From: JADLHS01 sp964561105
Lineage (GTDB): Bacteria > Verrucomicrobiota > Verrucomicrobiia > Limisphaerales > JADLHS01
Direction: 5' to 3'
Assembly (NCBI GenBank): GCA_964561105.1
Contig: CAZLOH010000009.1
Span: forward strand, 48,421 to 112,420
DNA length: 64,000 nt
In this document: positions 6,817 through 14,919 of the stretch, one piece after another
How positions within the stretch are numbered: position 1 is the stretch's first letter
How the letters are laid out: every line of letters starts with the position of its first letter
The notes under the pieces: model-generated
Told to the model about the DNA's origin: nothing
Seen by the model: only the letters and a program-made list of their open reading frames with translations
Databases searched by the model: none
Translations under genes and position numbers: made by a program

Positions 6817-9575
6817 GCGACACGCAGATCACCCGCTTGCTGGTCGTCGAGGACGACGAGGAAGATTTCATGTTGACGCGCGATCTGGTGCGCGAAATCC
6901 CGGGCCGCCGGTTCACGATCGAGTGGGCGCGCACCTACGAGGATGGCATGAAGGCATTGCTCGCCAACACCCAGGAACTGGCATTGCTCGATTATCGGTT
7001 GGGGGCGCACGACGGGATCGAGCTTTTGCGCGCCGCCCGGGCGGCAGGCGCCGAGACGCCGGTGATCATGTTGACGGGCGTCGGCCATCAGGACGCCGAT
7101 CTCGCAGCGATGAAGGCCGGCGCGGCGGATTACCTTGTCAAAGGCCAGGTCGAGTCCCAGCAGCTCGAGCGTGCGATCCGCTATGCGTTGGAGCGGCAAC
7201 GGGCCGCATCCGAGGCGGCGTTTGAACAGGCGCGGCTGGCGGCGTTCGGCGCCCAGGTGGGTCTGGTGCTCACGCAGCGCGGGCCGTTGGCGGCGATTCT
7301 CGAAAAGTGCGCCAACGCGATGGTGCAATACCTGAGCGGGGCACTGGCTCAACTGTGGGTCTTCAATTCCGCCAAGGAAGCGTTCGAGTTGAAGGCCTGC
7401 GCGGGCACGGTGAACAGCCACGCGAATTCCGACACGGACCTGCTCGTCTCCGAAACCTTGCGCGGGGGCAAACCCGTGTTCATTCCCGAGGTCGGCAAGG
7501 ACGCCAATCTGCAGGAGCGCACCTGGGTGCGGGGCGAGGGCTTTGTCTCTTTCGCCGCGTATCCCTTGACGCTGGAAGACCGGCTGGTCGGTTGCATGGC
7601 GCTGTTTTCGCGCGAGCCGCTGGTCGAGACCGTGCTCCAGGAACTTGCCTCCGTCGCCAACGGCGTGGCCGTCTGCATCCAGCGCAAACTGGCCGAAGAC
7701 GCCCTCGATGCCAGCGAAAATCGCTATCAATCCGTCGTTAGCAGCATCAAGGAAGTCATCTTTCAAATCAACGTGTCGGGGCAGTGGTCCTTCCTTAACC
7801 CCGCCTGGACCAAGATCACCGGTTTCCCCGTCAAGGATACCGTGGGCACCATGTTCCTGGATTATCTATCCACGGACACACGCGACTTGGTTAGCGAACC
7901 TTTCCTCAAACTGGCGCGGGGTGAAAGTGATCGCTACGACGTGGAGGCCAAACTCGCCACCCAATTGGGTGACTTCCGTTGGGTGGAATTGTCGCTCCGC
8001 CTCACGAGCGATTCGGTGGATGGCGCGAAAAGCATTTCCGGCAGTTTGAACGACATCACGGATCGCAAAAGCGCCGAGGCCCAGGTGCAAAAGCTCGCCG
8101 CCTTCCCGCGGGTCAGCCCCAACCCGGTCCTTGAATTTTCCCGGCGCGGCGAACTCAGTTACGCCAACGATGCCGCTTCCGACCTGATGCGCCTGCTCGG
8201 CAAGAAGCACATTCTGGAAACCATGCCCGCCGAAGTGCGCGCCATCGTTGCCGAGTGCCTTGAGTCCGGCCAAAAGAAATCGGGGGAGCAAGTCACCATC
8301 AACGGGCGCACCATCACCTGGTCGTTCTTCCCCGTGCCGAGCATTCAGGTCGTGCATTGCTATGGGGCGGACATCACCGAGATGTTGAGTCTGGAAGCCC
8401 AGTATCGGCACGCGCAAAAGCTCGAATCCGTAGGCCAGATGGCGGCCGGCATCGCGCACGATTACAACAACATTCTCACCGTCATCCAGGGTTACGCGGA
8501 TTGCGTGCTCGGCAGTGTGAAAGGCAACGAAGCGTTGACTGCTCCGCTCAAACAGATCGCCGGCGCCGCCCGGCGCGCCGCCACACTCACGCGAAAATTA
8601 CTCACGTTCAGCCGCAAGCAAGTCGTCCAGGCGCGGCCGCTCGACATCGTCGCCGTGCTCGTGGACTTCGAGAAAATGCTTCCGCGCCTGCTGGGCGAAG
8701 ACATCCTCCTCAAGACCGATTACCCCGAAGGCCTCCCGGCCATTGAAGCCGACGCCGGGATGGTTGAGCAGGTTGTGATGAACCTCTCCGTCAACGCCCG
8801 GGACGCCATGCCCAAGGGCGGTCAACTCACGATTTCGCTCGCACTGACGGAGGTTGATGAAGCCTACGTTCGCCAGCGACCCGAGGCCCGCTTGGGGCCG
8901 TTCGTCGCCCTGTCCATTCAGGACACCGGCTGCGGCATGGACGAAAAAGTTTTGGCGCGTATCTTTGAGCCGTTCTTCTCCACGAAAGAAGTCGGCCGGG
9001 GCACGGGACTCGGACTGGCCACCGTGTACGGCATCATGAAACAGCATCGGGGCTGGGTCGAAGTCACCAGTGCCGTTGGCCGGGGCACAACCTTCCGCGC
9101 CTTCTTCCCGGCGCTGCCCAACGTCGTCGTGGAAACCGATGATCAGACTGAATCCCTCATGTTGGCCCGGGGCGGACGCGAAACGATTTTGCTGGTGGAA
9201 GATGAACCCGTCCTGCGCGAGCTCGTGTGCAAGGTGCTGCGAGATTACGATTATCATGTGCTCGAAGCGGAGACGGGCGTCGCTGCCCTGAAAATTTGGG
9301 ACGCACACAATGGCCAGGTGGACCTGCTGTTGACCGATATGGTCATGCCCGGCGGCGTCAGCGGCGCGGAACTCGCCCAACAACTGCGCAAGCGCAAGCC
9401 CGACCTCCGCGTCATTTACAGCAGCGGTTACAGTGCGGACATCGTCGGCAAGAATTTCAGCGAGCACGACCCCATCTTTCTGGCCAAACCCTATCGGCCG
9501 CCCCAGCTCGCCCAACGTGTCCGGCGGAGTCTCGACTCCCCGCCACAACCGATCCTTGAAGTGGACGGGTTGTGA
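6813..9575 (+). CDS. Hybrid sensor kinase, REC-GAF-PAS-PAS-HisKA-HATPase-REC
   Basis: A 920-residue soluble hybrid kinase. Order: N-terminal receiver (1-125; Asp60 in LALLDYRLGAHDG), GAF-like domain (about 150-300), PAS (about 310-430, ENRYQSVVSSIKEVIFQIN), a second weaker PAS (about 435-540), HisKA with His549 in GQMAAGIAHDYNNIL, HATPase (MNLSVNARDAMP, DTGCGMD, GTGLGLATVYG) and a C-terminal receiver (Asp842 in LLLTDMVMPGG). No transmembrane helix is visible, so it acts in the cytoplasm. The ATG at 6813 overlaps the upstream stop (ATGA) and fits the receiver start. With receivers at both ends it could take phosphate from the upstream kinase and pass it on. No DNA-binding output lies in the cluster. 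Confidence 0.92.
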   Translation: MSDTQITRLLVVEDDEEDFMLTRDLVREIPGRRFTIEWARTYEDGMKALLANTQELALLDYRLGAHDGIELLRAARAAGAETPVIMLTGVGHQDADLAAMKAGAADYLVKGQVESQQLERAIRYALERQRAASEAAFEQARLAAFGAQVGLVLTQRGPLAAILEKCANAMVQYLSGALAQLWVFNSAKEAFELKACAGTVNSHANSDTDLLVSETLRGGKPVFIPEVGKDANLQERTWVRGEGFVSFAAYPLTLEDRLVGCMALFSREPLVETVLQELASVANGVAVCIQRKLAEDALDASENRYQSVVSSIKEVIFQINVSGQWSFLNPAWTKITGFPVKDTVGTMFLDYLSTDTRDLVSEPFLKLARGESDRYDVEAKLATQLGDFRWVELSLRLTSDSVDGAKSISGSLNDITDRKSAEAQVQKLAAFPRVSPNPVLEFSRRGELSYANDAASDLMRLLGKKHILETMPAEVRAIVAECLESGQKKSGEQVTINGRTITWSFFPVPSIQVVHCYGADITEMLSLEAQYRHAQKLESVGQMAAGIAHDYNNILTVIQGYADCVLGSVKGNEALTAPLKQIAGAARRAATLTRKLLTFSRKQVVQARPLDIVAVLVDFEKMLPRLLGEDILLKTDYPEGLPAIEADAGMVEQVVMNLSVNARDAMPKGGQLTISLALTEVDEAYVRQRPEARLGPFVALSIQDTGCGMDEKVLARIFEPFFSTKEVGRGTGLGLATVYGIMKQHRGWVEVTSAVGRGTTFRAFFPALPNVVVETDDQTESLMLARGGRETILLVEDEPVLRELVCKVLRDYDYHVLEAETGVAALKIWDAHNGQVDLLLTDMVMPGGVSGAELAQQLRKRKPDLRVIYSSGYSADIVGKNFSEHDPIFLAKPYRPPQLAQRVRRSLDSPPQPILEVDGL

Positions 9576-9654
9576 CGCGGAGCGGCGAGACCGCTTATCC
9601 TGGCGGGCGGAACGGTTGACGACGAAGACTCCGCCGGGGCGTCGTTGGCCTGCT

Positions 9655-9778
9655 TATTTCACACACAGCTTGGAATGCTGACACTTCGCCGCGTGGGGGC
9701 ACGCGGCCTACAAGCCTCGCTTGCGCGGTCCTGAAGGCCGGGTTCCCCAAACCGGCGTTACGAGTGCGAAGTGTTCGG
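9655..9778 (+). repeat. Dispersed two-hairpin intergenic repeat, copy 1
   Basis: This 124-bp element starts with TATTTCACACACA and ends with AGTGTTCGG. It holds a perfect stem GCCGCGTG/CACGCGGC with a GGGG loop, then TCCTGAAGGCCGGGTT and a second, slightly imperfect hairpin (GCCGGGTT against AAACCGGC), then GTTACGAG. Near-identical copies lie at 14730-14851 and 55453-55575, in the same orientation. It lies 79 bp after the hybrid kinase stop, between convergent genes, so a role as a terminator-like or REP/BIME-type element is plausible but unproven. Confidence 0.85.
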
Positions 9779-9802
9779 GTTAGGCGTTTCAGTTTCCATC
9801 CC

Positions 9803-12337
9803 TCATTGCGAGCCGTCCGGAGCAGCTGCCTCCGGAGTCGCCGGAATCAAGATCACCTGGCCGACCCTCAGCCGGGTGGGGTCCAAACCCGGATTGGCTT
9901 CCAGAATTTGCTGCGGCGTCACTGGCGGGCCCAGTTGCTGAACAGCGCCGGCAATCTTGGCCACTGTATCTCCCGTGTGAATGACATATCTCTGGCCCGG
10001 CAGCGGATAGTCCGTCGGAGGTAGTGCGTTCTCACCTGTGGTGGCAGACGCGTCCGCCGGGGAGTTGGTGGAGTCCTCGGTTGCTTCCACCACCGGCGAT
10101 TTCTTCGAGGGTGAGTGGTACGGCTTGGGATTTCCGTCGTCATCGAGCACGGGAAACCAGCGCATTCGATCCGCCTGGTCTCCGATCGCGGTCTTGCGGC
10201 AGCGCCGCACCAGCGCCTTGTAAAAAATATCCGCGGTCGTGGGGTCGCGCAGTTTCAGCCACGTGCCCGCCGTGCAAAGCACCCGGGCCGTCTCGTCCGA
10301 ATTGTCCGGCATCAACTTCGCCGCTTCCCACGCGAGGAAGGCCGCCTGGTAACGGTAATGAAACCGCGCCTCCGGGTCGGCGTGATTTTGTGCGGCCCGC
10401 TGCACCTCCGCCGCGCGGGCAAAGTTCAGTCGGTGGTTGGGCGCGTCGGAACTGCGATCCGCCTCGGTCAATCCTGTCTCAAAATCGCCCTCGTGAATAA
10501 ACCAGTCCGGCGCCAATTCCGTGCCGAGCAACTCCATCCCGCTCTCGCGCGCAATCCCGGCGGCGGCGAAGAATGACTTCGCCCGCTCGTCGGCGGGTTC
10601 GCTTTCGTTCCAGCCGTTGTCCAGCGCGACGATGAGTTCGTCAAGTTGCGGCTGCCATTCGGCGGGAAAATACTCGCGCGCCTCCTTCATTCGCATTTCG
10701 CGCGCCAGCCGGCGGGCGAGTAGATAGCGAAGGTTCGTGACCAGCGAGTTGGTCGTTCCCGACTCCACGGTGGCGCTGGTTGCCAGCTCGTTCGTTCGCC
10801 CGGCTGACACCGGCCATTGCGTATCCACGTAATGCTTGAGTTCATCGCCGGTCAGCACACGTTCGGCAACGTACGCCGCGTCCTCCCAGAATCCCGCGCG
10901 CAGCAACGCATCCAGCGCTTCGACAAATTCGCCACGATTCAACTTCAATACGCCCAGTTCGCCCAGCATGGAGGCTCGCGCCGAGCTGTCCAAGTTCGCA
11001 ATCTCACTGTAATTCACGCGCAGTTCGTCGGCGAACTCACCCGAATTCGTGGTCCCAACCTCCGGCGGCATCGGCAAATTGCGTGTCAGTTGCGAGAGCA
11101 ATCCGGCGGCTTGCGAAATTTTCCCGGCGCGCAGATACAACTTCGCCTGCACCCACTGGGTCACCGGCGTGCTGCGCGCCCGCTTCATCCAGCGTTGGGC
11201 GAGATCGAACTTGCCTGCCTGATACGCCGCCAACGCGAGTCGTTCGGCGGCGGCCATGTCCTTGACACCCGCCGCCTCCACGGCGTTGAGCCAGGCGGAA
11301 ACGCAATCGCGTTCGGGCTGCGGCGGCGTCACCACATATCCGACATGATCGCCACAAATCAGATAAGCCGTGATAACCGCCCGACAGTGGGCGTCCGTTG
11401 CCAGGGCTGCAAGTTCGTCGGTGCTCGCGTACAATGATTCCGCAGCCGTCCATTGCAGGGAAGCAGCCGCTGTCGGATCACCGGCGGCGTATTGCTCCAG
11501 ATACAGTTCCATCGCGCGCTGGAAATGTTTCCGCCGCAATTCCACCCGCGCTTCCAGGCCGATCGCGGCCGTCGCCAGACCGATTGAATCCACGAAGCCA
11601 TGCCTTGCCAATTCGTGCGTCTGCCGGAAGTAGGCCAGCGCCTTGTCGTCATCCTCCTTGTCCCAGGATTTGCCGAGCATGAACGCCGCCCAGGTGGATT
11701 TGTATTTTCGCTCCGCGGCCGGAAGCGCGAGCAGCCGGTTCCACGCTTCGCGTTCCTGCGTCGGGTCGGCCTTGGAAGAGTGATGCGCGACGGCGCCGGC
11801 AAAGTAGTCCGCGAACTCCGCCGGTAATCCCAGCACCGCATCGAAGGTGGGCGTAGCCGGCTGCGGTCCGCGCGCGGCGGTCGGATCTTCGCCGGGCGCC
11901 GCGGCGTGTTTGTAGGTCCAGTCCTCGCGGGCGTTGATGAAGTCGTCCAGCCGTTTTCGATTCAATCGTTGACTCTCAATGATGAAGGCGGCGTCCGCGT
12001 CGCTGACGTTCGCCCGTTTTAAGGCCCGCGCCAGGTCCGTCAGCTCGGCATCCGCAGTCGCTTGCGCGAAACCGTTCGTGGCCGGGACATAGTCAAACCG
12101 GCCCGGCTTGATATTCATCCGCTCAAGTTCCCGCCGGAAATCAGCGACGGGGGCCGCTAGGAGCGCATCGTCGCCACTGCCGAGCAGGTTGTTGGGAAAG
12201 AAGGGGCCGCACGCGTGCGCGTGCGAGGCGAGGGTGAGCAAGATCAAACCGAGCACCGCCAGTCGCAGCAAGGTCTCGATGAACGGCGAACGACTGAGAG
12301 TTGGTGGCCCCGACCGCGCCCGGACACCTGCTGTCAT
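9803..12337 (-). CDS. Large exported protein with C-terminal LysM domain
   Basis: From the ATG at 12337 this is an 844-residue exported protein. A signal peptide (LLRLAVLGLILLTLASHAHA) is followed by CGPFFPNN, a mature N-terminus I associate with a verrucomicrobial family of unknown role. The middle (about 100-700) is helix-rich with TPR-like Ala/Leu/Arg pairs, as in YFRQTHELARHGFVDSIGLA. The C-terminal 60 residues are a LysM domain (YVIHTGDTVAKIAG to LRVGQVILIP), which binds peptidoglycan or related glycans. Earlier in-frame starts would run back into the DUF3142 gene. It follows that gene by 124 bp on the same strand; the two likely work together at the cell wall. Function unknown. Confidence 0.82.
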   Translation of the reverse strand: MTAGVRARSGPPTLSRSPFIETLLRLAVLGLILLTLASHAHACGPFFPNNLLGSGDDALLAAPVADFRRELERMNIKPGRFDYVPATNGFAQATADAELTDLARALKRANVSDADAAFIIESQRLNRKRLDDFINAREDWTYKHAAAPGEDPTAARGPQPATPTFDAVLGLPAEFADYFAGAVAHHSSKADPTQEREAWNRLLALPAAERKYKSTWAAFMLGKSWDKEDDDKALAYFRQTHELARHGFVDSIGLATAAIGLEARVELRRKHFQRAMELYLEQYAAGDPTAAASLQWTAAESLYASTDELAALATDAHCRAVITAYLICGDHVGYVVTPPQPERDCVSAWLNAVEAAGVKDMAAAERLALAAYQAGKFDLAQRWMKRARSTPVTQWVQAKLYLRAGKISQAAGLLSQLTRNLPMPPEVGTTNSGEFADELRVNYSEIANLDSSARASMLGELGVLKLNRGEFVEALDALLRAGFWEDAAYVAERVLTGDELKHYVDTQWPVSAGRTNELATSATVESGTTNSLVTNLRYLLARRLAREMRMKEAREYFPAEWQPQLDELIVALDNGWNESEPADERAKSFFAAAGIARESGMELLGTELAPDWFIHEGDFETGLTEADRSSDAPNHRLNFARAAEVQRAAQNHADPEARFHYRYQAAFLAWEAAKLMPDNSDETARVLCTAGTWLKLRDPTTADIFYKALVRRCRKTAIGDQADRMRWFPVLDDDGNPKPYHSPSKKSPVVEATEDSTNSPADASATTGENALPPTDYPLPGQRYVIHTGDTVAKIAGAVQQLGPPVTPQQILEANPGLDPTRLRVGQVILIPATPEAAAPDGSQ

Positions 12338-12461
12338 CTCGGCGGCCGCAACGGCGCGACGTAGGGAGTGGAGAAGTGAACGACCCGGATCATTCAATCG
12401 CGGCGCCGATCGGCACTCATTTTGGGTTTTGGATTTTAGAATTCGGACCTGGGTTATTGTT

Positions 12462-13820
12462 TCATAATTTTTTAAGTTCACACCGCACCTCACAGTCTTG
12501 GTCAAAACGCAGCCAGCCCAGCACGAGCGTTTCGCCCGCGCGGATGCGACTGGGTTGCGACCTGGTTTGGATTCTCGCGGCGGACGCGCTTCTGTCCGCC
12601 AGTTCAAAGTCCCGCAGCGCGTCGCCCGCCACGAGACGGGCATTGCGCCAACGGACTTCCACAGCGAGCCGTGAGGAAACGTCGAGTTCGCCTTCGTTTG
12701 CGAGATTGATTTCCACCAACCCCGACTCGACCCGGCGCGTGCTCACCCGCAGCACTTCACGGGGAACACGCGCGTCGAGAATCGCTCCAAGCGTCGCCCA
12801 ACGCCAGTTAAATTTATCCACAATCGTCGGCAGCCGATACCAGATCACGCCGCGCAGCGGCGCGGGCCGGCTGGCCGTCCATTGCCGCACCAAGGCGGCC
12901 AGTTCAACCGGATCCGAGGCAACCTCGCGAAGCTGCGCATTGGTGGGCCAGTTCGGCCGTGCTCCCTCGGCGGACAGCCCGAGAAACTTCCCGTCCGTGG
13001 CGAATGCCAGCGTGTAGCCATAGGTCGGCAACGCCACCCGAAATGGAATCCCAATCCGTCCGGCCCGCTCCACCGCGCGGCTGGCTGCGCGCGGATCGCA
13101 CAACGTGAACGGCGCGTCAAATCCGCGCGGCCGCTCGACCGAATGGACTTGCAGCACGTAATTGGTTGCCACTGCTGCCAGGCGTTTGAACGCCCGCGCA
13201 TTCAACCAACTGGGCAGGGCGGTGATGGTGACGGGCAGGGGCGCGACGCGATGTTGCAAGGCCACCACCCACACGAGGTAGCCGTCCAGTTTCGACTCGG
13301 CGCAATCGAAATCAATCTGTAGTTCGGCCAGCGCCACACCGTTGGTGCGCGCTTCGGTCACCAGGCGATTTGCCGTATCCGCGATGAATTCACCGATGGC
13401 ATCGTTGGTGAACGGCCCGGCGTACGGTCCAATCCGCAACGCGATACCGACCGGTCGCCGGGTGGCCGCCAGCGTGGCGTAATCCACCGACATCCGCGTG
13501 AGTTGCGGCCGCTTGTTTTTCCAGGAAATCTCAGCGGCGAGCGGAACAATCTCGGCGAAGTTCGTGCCGTGTTGCGCCACGGCCTCGCGCACCGGTTGTG
13601 CCCACGTCCGTTGCCAGACATAAACTTCCTGCCGCAACGGTCCACTCACCCGGGGTGCGTTTCGGAAAATAACCAACATCACCGCCCCAGCCGTCAACGC
13701 GGTGATGAGCAGGGCGGATAAAAAGACGAAGCGGTAATTCCTCACGCGCCGGAAGCATGGGTGACATTCCGGGAACTGACAAGTGCCGGGCCGGGCGCGA
13801 TACGCCAATGCCAGTCGCAT
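12462..13820 (-). CDS. DUF3142 domain-containing protein
   Basis: A 452-residue protein with a transmembrane anchor at about residues 30-52 (FVFLSALLITALTAGAVMLV) and a DUF3142 domain over most of the rest. Typical features are LQIDFDCAESKLDGY near residue 170, VTITALPSWLN, and PTYGYTLAF, consistent with a TIM-barrel, glycosidase-like fold facing the periplasm. No enzyme activity is established for the family as far as I know. The ATG at 13820 is used; a GTG at 13745, just before the membrane helix, is an equally plausible start because the first 25 residues are unusually Cys- and Arg-rich. It is upstream of, and probably cotranscribed with, the LysM protein gene. Confidence 0.85.
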   Translation of the reverse strand: MRLALAYRARPGTCQFPECHPCFRRVRNYRFVFLSALLITALTAGAVMLVIFRNAPRVSGPLRQEVYVWQRTWAQPVREAVAQHGTNFAEIVPLAAEISWKNKRPQLTRMSVDYATLAATRRPVGIALRIGPYAGPFTNDAIGEFIADTANRLVTEARTNGVALAELQIDFDCAESKLDGYLVWVVALQHRVAPLPVTITALPSWLNARAFKRLAAVATNYVLQVHSVERPRGFDAPFTLCDPRAASRAVERAGRIGIPFRVALPTYGYTLAFATDGKFLGLSAEGARPNWPTNAQLREVASDPVELAALVRQWTASRPAPLRGVIWYRLPTIVDKFNWRWATLGAILDARVPREVLRVSTRRVESGLVEINLANEGELDVSSRLAVEVRWRNARLVAGDALRDFELADRSASAARIQTRSQPSRIRAGETLVLGWLRFDQDCEVRCELKKL

Positions 13821-14325
13821 CAGTTCTCCGATGGCTTCGACGTTGCGGTGCTTTCACTCGGACGGAAGCTTATTCCCGGTAGTCCGTGTGCGCGCTGGCG
13901 ATGGCTCTGAAGCGCTCGAATCGCTCCGGCTCAGGCAGGTTGCGGAGTGGAATACAACAAGCCTGGATGGGTGCCAGGAAAATGAATAGAAAGTGTTTTG
14001 AACGGCGAACGCGGAATTTGTTGTTGGCGCGCTCACGAGGAGTCAACAGTCACCCGTTGGTAATGGTCTCTGTCCAACTCTTTTCATCGGGCAATACTAT
14101 TTTGGACGCAGCAGCCAGTCCAGCCCGGCCTTGCCATCGGCACGAGCGCGGAATGTTCGCGGCCCCGCTGGAGAATTCCGCCTGCAAGCAGCCTCTGTGA
14201 CCAGGCTTGTCCGCACCTTCGGGAGGGAGGCCCGTGGGTGCGTGAGGCGTGTGGATTTTCTGGGTCCGAGCGATGCGATCGGCTGGCGGCGGGTTGGCTG
14301 GCATGTGGTTAGCTAAATCTGGCCT
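13821..14325. other. Intergenic region without a supported gene
   Basis: About 500 bp between the divergent DUF3142 gene and the sigma-fragment gene. Short open frames occur on both strands but none has a recognisable domain or a good ribosome binding site. The minus strand has a short stretch around 13870-13960 that reads RNLPEPERFERFRAIASAHT without a start codon, which may be a gene remnant. A degenerate sigma-54-like sequence, TGGCATGTGGTTAGC, lies at 14299-14313 but is too close to the next ATG to be convincing. Confidence 0.5.
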
Positions 14326-14568
14326 ATGCGAAAAACCGACCCCACTCAGATCGAAACGCTCGTGGAAAACTATTATCAACCGCTCTTCCGCTTTGCCGCC
14401 ACGTTGTGCGGCAGTCCGGGCCGGGCCATGATCCTGACCCAGCGAACCTTCGTGCTGGCCCTGGACCGCAGCCGGAGTCTGCCGGTGCCAGCCAACGTCG
14501 GGGCCTGGCTCTTCGCGATCTTGTTCTCCAATTTTCTGGCGGACCGTTCGCGCAGTGCCCGCGCCTGA
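14326..14568 (+). pseudogene. Truncated ECF sigma factor (region 2 only)
   Basis: An 80-codon frame that aligns by eye with region 2 of ECF sigma factors: IETLVENYYQPLFRFAATL (core helix), then LTQRTFVLALDRSR where functional proteins have DLTQETFLRAL, then the -10-recognition part VGAWLFAILFSNFLADRSRS (compare RAWLFTILRNLFLDRLRR). It stops right there: the linker and region 4, needed for -35 recognition, are absent and not found in other frames before the repeat at 14730. The acidic residues before LTQ are replaced by RAMIL. It is most likely a decayed gene, though an expressed region-2-only protein cannot be excluded. No anti-sigma gene is adjacent. Confidence 0.6.
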
Positions 14569-14729
14569 TCGGCGGCCTGACGCCAAGGCGAGTTGCTGCG
14601 GCGGCCAAGCAGCGGAACAGTTTCGCGCACGTTGCGTCGAAACTGCGGTGAGCACGGGTTGAAGAATTGATCTCGATTTGTCAGTGAAGCGAGCAGCGCC
14701 CCTCGCTGTTGTGAAACACTTTGCCGGCG

Positions 14730-14851
14730 TATTTCACACGCAACTGAGAAAGCTGATGCCTGCCGCGTGGGGGCACGCGGCCTACAAGCCTCGTCCGCCC
14801 AGTCCTGAAGGCCGGGTTCTTCAACCCGGCGTTACGAGTGCAAGTGTCCGG
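14730..14851 (+). repeat. Dispersed two-hairpin intergenic repeat, copy 2
   Basis: A 122-bp copy of the repeat also seen at 9655 and 55453. It has TATTTCACACGCA at the start, the invariant stem GCCGCGTG/CACGCGGC with a GGGG loop, and here a perfect second stem GCCGGGTT/AACCCGGC with a CTTC loop, then GTTACGAG and a terminal AGTGTCCGG. The perfect second stem suggests this copy is closest to the ancestral form. It lies between the sigma-factor remnant and the 3' end of the lipoprotein hydrolase gene. Confidence 0.85.
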
Positions 14852-14919
14852 GTCAAGCTGAGTGAAGACTCTCACATGCCTGGCCGGACTGACGGAAAAC
14901 CCGTCATTTGAGTTTCAGT

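Noticed and set aside
14299..14313. Sigma-54-like sequence TGGCATGTGGTTAGC before the sigma fragment
   Set aside because: GG-N10-GC spacing is right but two core bases differ, and the predicted start would fall at the ATG, leaving no leader.
14050..14655. 201-codon minus-strand frame over the sigma-factor fragment
   Set aside because: Region-2 similarity lies on the plus strand; the minus frame has no family character.
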